Of a stretch of DNA of 64,000 bases, positions 62,853-64,000 are shown piece by piece. Source of the DNA: Lewinellaceae bacterium (GTDB lineage Bacteria; Bacteroidota; Bacteroidia; Chitinophagales; Saprospiraceae); contig JACJYR010000006.1 of assembly GCA_020636005.1 (NCBI GenBank), positions 124,001 through 188,000 on the forward strand, read 5' to 3'. Each line of letters begins with the position of its first letter. The first letter of the stretch is position 1. The notes beneath the pieces are model-generated. The model ran no database searches. It had not been told where the DNA came from and saw nothing but the letters and a program-made list of their open reading frames with translations. A program made the translations under genes and the position numbers.

Positions 62853-64000
62853 ATGAAACCAGCCTTCCATTTCTCCTTTTTTGCTTTGTTGTTGCTAGGG
62901 AAAATCCTCCAGGCACAAACCGATACGCTGCACGTCAGCCTGGAAGAAATCGTCACACTGGCCCAAAGCGAAGCCCCCGACGCCCTGCTGGCCGAGACCA
63001 GGATGAAAACCAGCTACTGGTCGTACCGCACCTACCAGGCCGACTTCAAGCCTGGCGTCGTATTCACCGGAACCCTGCCCGAATTAAACCGCTCGATTGG
63101 CCTCATCACCCTGCCGGATGGGAGCAGCGCCTTCGTACAGCAGTCCCAGATTGTCAACACCGCCAACCTTTCCATCCGGCAGCGCATCCCTTTTACCGGT
63201 GGCTCCCTCTTTGCGCGCAGCGGCCTGCAAAGGCTGGACATCCTGAACCCCGGCGCCGCCAACTCAGTATCCTATTTTTCCACCCCTTTTTCCATCGGTT
63301 TCGATCAGCCCATCTTTGGCTTCAACGAGCTGAAATGGAACAAGCGCATCGAGCCGCTCCGGTACCAGGAAGCCACCCGGCAGTACGCTGAGCAAATGGA
63401 AGACGTGGCCTATACGGCGACGCAGTTGTTCTTCGAAGTGTACATTTCACAACTCAACCTGCAGGCCGCCCGCCAGGACAAAGCCAATGCAGATACCTTG
63501 TTCAATATCTCCAAAGGCAGGTTCGAGGTAGGCCGCATCGCCGAAACGGAATTGCTCCAAATAGAACTGAGTGCCATGAATGCCGATGCTGCCATGCAGC
63601 AGGCAGTGCTCGACCTGCAATCCGGCACCGAACGGCTGCGCAACTTCCTTGGCCTCCAGCAAGCCGTGTTTTTCAAAATGGAAGCACCCACGGAGATCCC
63701 TGGATTCCTGGTTTCTCCTGACGAAGCCCTGAAATATGCCAGGGAATTCCGCAGCGACATAATTTCGTTTCAGCGGAGGCTGGCCCAGGCAGAGGCCAAC
63801 GTGGCCCAGGCAAAGGCCAACCGGGGTTTCCAGATGAACCTGTTCGGCCAGTTGAGCTTCTCGCAAAAAGGGGACAACATCACTGACGCCTATCAATCTC
63901 CCCAGGATAACGAATTGGTGACGGTAGGCATCCAGGTACCCATCTTCGATTGGGGCCGGGGACGGGCACAACTGGAAACTGCGAGTTCCGCCCACGAATT
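62853..64000 (+). CDS. TolC-like outer-membrane efflux channel (3' end outside window)
   Basis: 382 codons run to the window edge without a stop. It has a signal peptide (MKPAFHFSFFALLLLGKILQA). Two outer-membrane-factor repeats are recognisable: the opening LHVSLEEIVTLAQSEAPDALLAETR, the coiled helices (QDKANADTLFNISKGRFEVG, RLAQAEANVAQAKANRGF), and beta strands between them. The second copy begins at VTVGIQVPIFDWGRG. It should form the trimeric channel for the upstream adaptor and permease. It starts 148 bases after the permease with a partial leader-like repeat between them. Confidence 0.88.
   Translation, partial: MKPAFHFSFFALLLLGKILQAQTDTLHVSLEEIVTLAQSEAPDALLAETRMKTSYWSYRTYQADFKPGVVFTGTLPELNRSIGLITLPDGSSAFVQQSQIVNTANLSIRQRIPFTGGSLFARSGLQRLDILNPGAANSVSYFSTPFSIGFDQPIFGFNELKWNKRIEPLRYQEATRQYAEQMEDVAYTATQLFFEVYISQLNLQAARQDKANADTLFNISKGRFEVGRIAETELLQIELSAMNADAAMQQAVLDLQSGTERLRNFLGLQQAVFFKMEAPTEIPGFLVSPDEALKYAREFRSDIISFQRRLAQAEANVAQAKANRGFQMNLFGQLSFSQKGDNITDAYQSPQDNELVTVGIQVPIFDWGRGRAQLETASSAHE

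Noticed and set aside
62792..63391. 199-codon frame overlapping the TolC-like gene
   Set aside because: Out of frame with a longer open frame from 62853 that has a signal peptide and OMF repeats and runs off the window.

Overview
The window looks like a chromosome segment from a Bacteroidota bacterium, most likely of the Saprospiria (Lewinella/Haliscomenobacter-like). The reasons are several large secreted proteins with type IX secretion (T9SS) C-terminal sorting domains (gliding type B and type A), PKD and SprB-like repeats, a TamB-like giant envelope protein, a DUF3467 protein, a bacterial glnS, -7 boxes of the TAnnTTTG type, and Shine-Dalgarno sequences at almost no gene. The taxonomic call is inference; no rRNA or tRNA gene was seen.

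Layout. 1-8.2 kb: the 3' part of a BatA-type membrane protein, an SGNH hydrolase-like protein and a 1646-residue TamB homologue. 8.7-13.4 kb: a five-gene leftward cassette (PqqD-like protein, HPr-kinase-like P-loop protein, two glycosyltransferases, NTP_transf_5 nucleotidyltransferase), with palindromic repeat elements on both sides. 14.4-28.4 kb: secreted proteins (PKD/glycosidase-like, T9SS type B, T9SS type A) and a complete IS element with target-site duplication. 28.8-36.2 kb: an all-helical protein of unknown function, a phosphoesterase, argS, an FkbM methyltransferase and glnS. 36.7-45.5 kb: two further T9SS type B proteins sharing a duplicated N-terminal domain. 45.8-53.2 kb: a lipoprotein, a MacB/FtsX permease, a beta-barrel protein, kdsA, two paralogous small secreted proteins and a COG2509 flavoprotein. 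53.4-59.5 kb: a TMTC-like TPR membrane protein, a BcsA-like glycosyltransferase, a zinc-rich TackOD1-like protein with REC-like and degenerate GGDEF-like flanks, a methyltransferase and DUF3467. 59.9-64 kb: an efflux operon (HlyD-like adaptor, MacB-type permease, TolC-like protein cut by the window end).

How the parts work together. Most genes serve the envelope: lipid/LPS precursors (kdsA), outer-membrane assembly (TamB), T9SS cargo, polysaccharide synthesis and efflux. The most unusual coding region is the PqqD/kinase/glycosyltransferase/nucleotidyltransferase cassette. It resembles the modification half of a peptide-tailoring system, but has no visible precursor, cyclase or peptidase.

The spacers are rich in small non-autonomous repeats: a 134-bp element with 14-bp terminal inverted repeats (2 copies), a 179-bp REPIN-like palindrome, a 288-bp nested palindrome with 17-bp ends, a 115-bp two-hairpin family (3 copies, one split by the IS), a GGTTGATNATCAACC family (3 copies) and a leader-like block upstream of three genes. 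All repeat calls were made by eye and need a genome-wide search.
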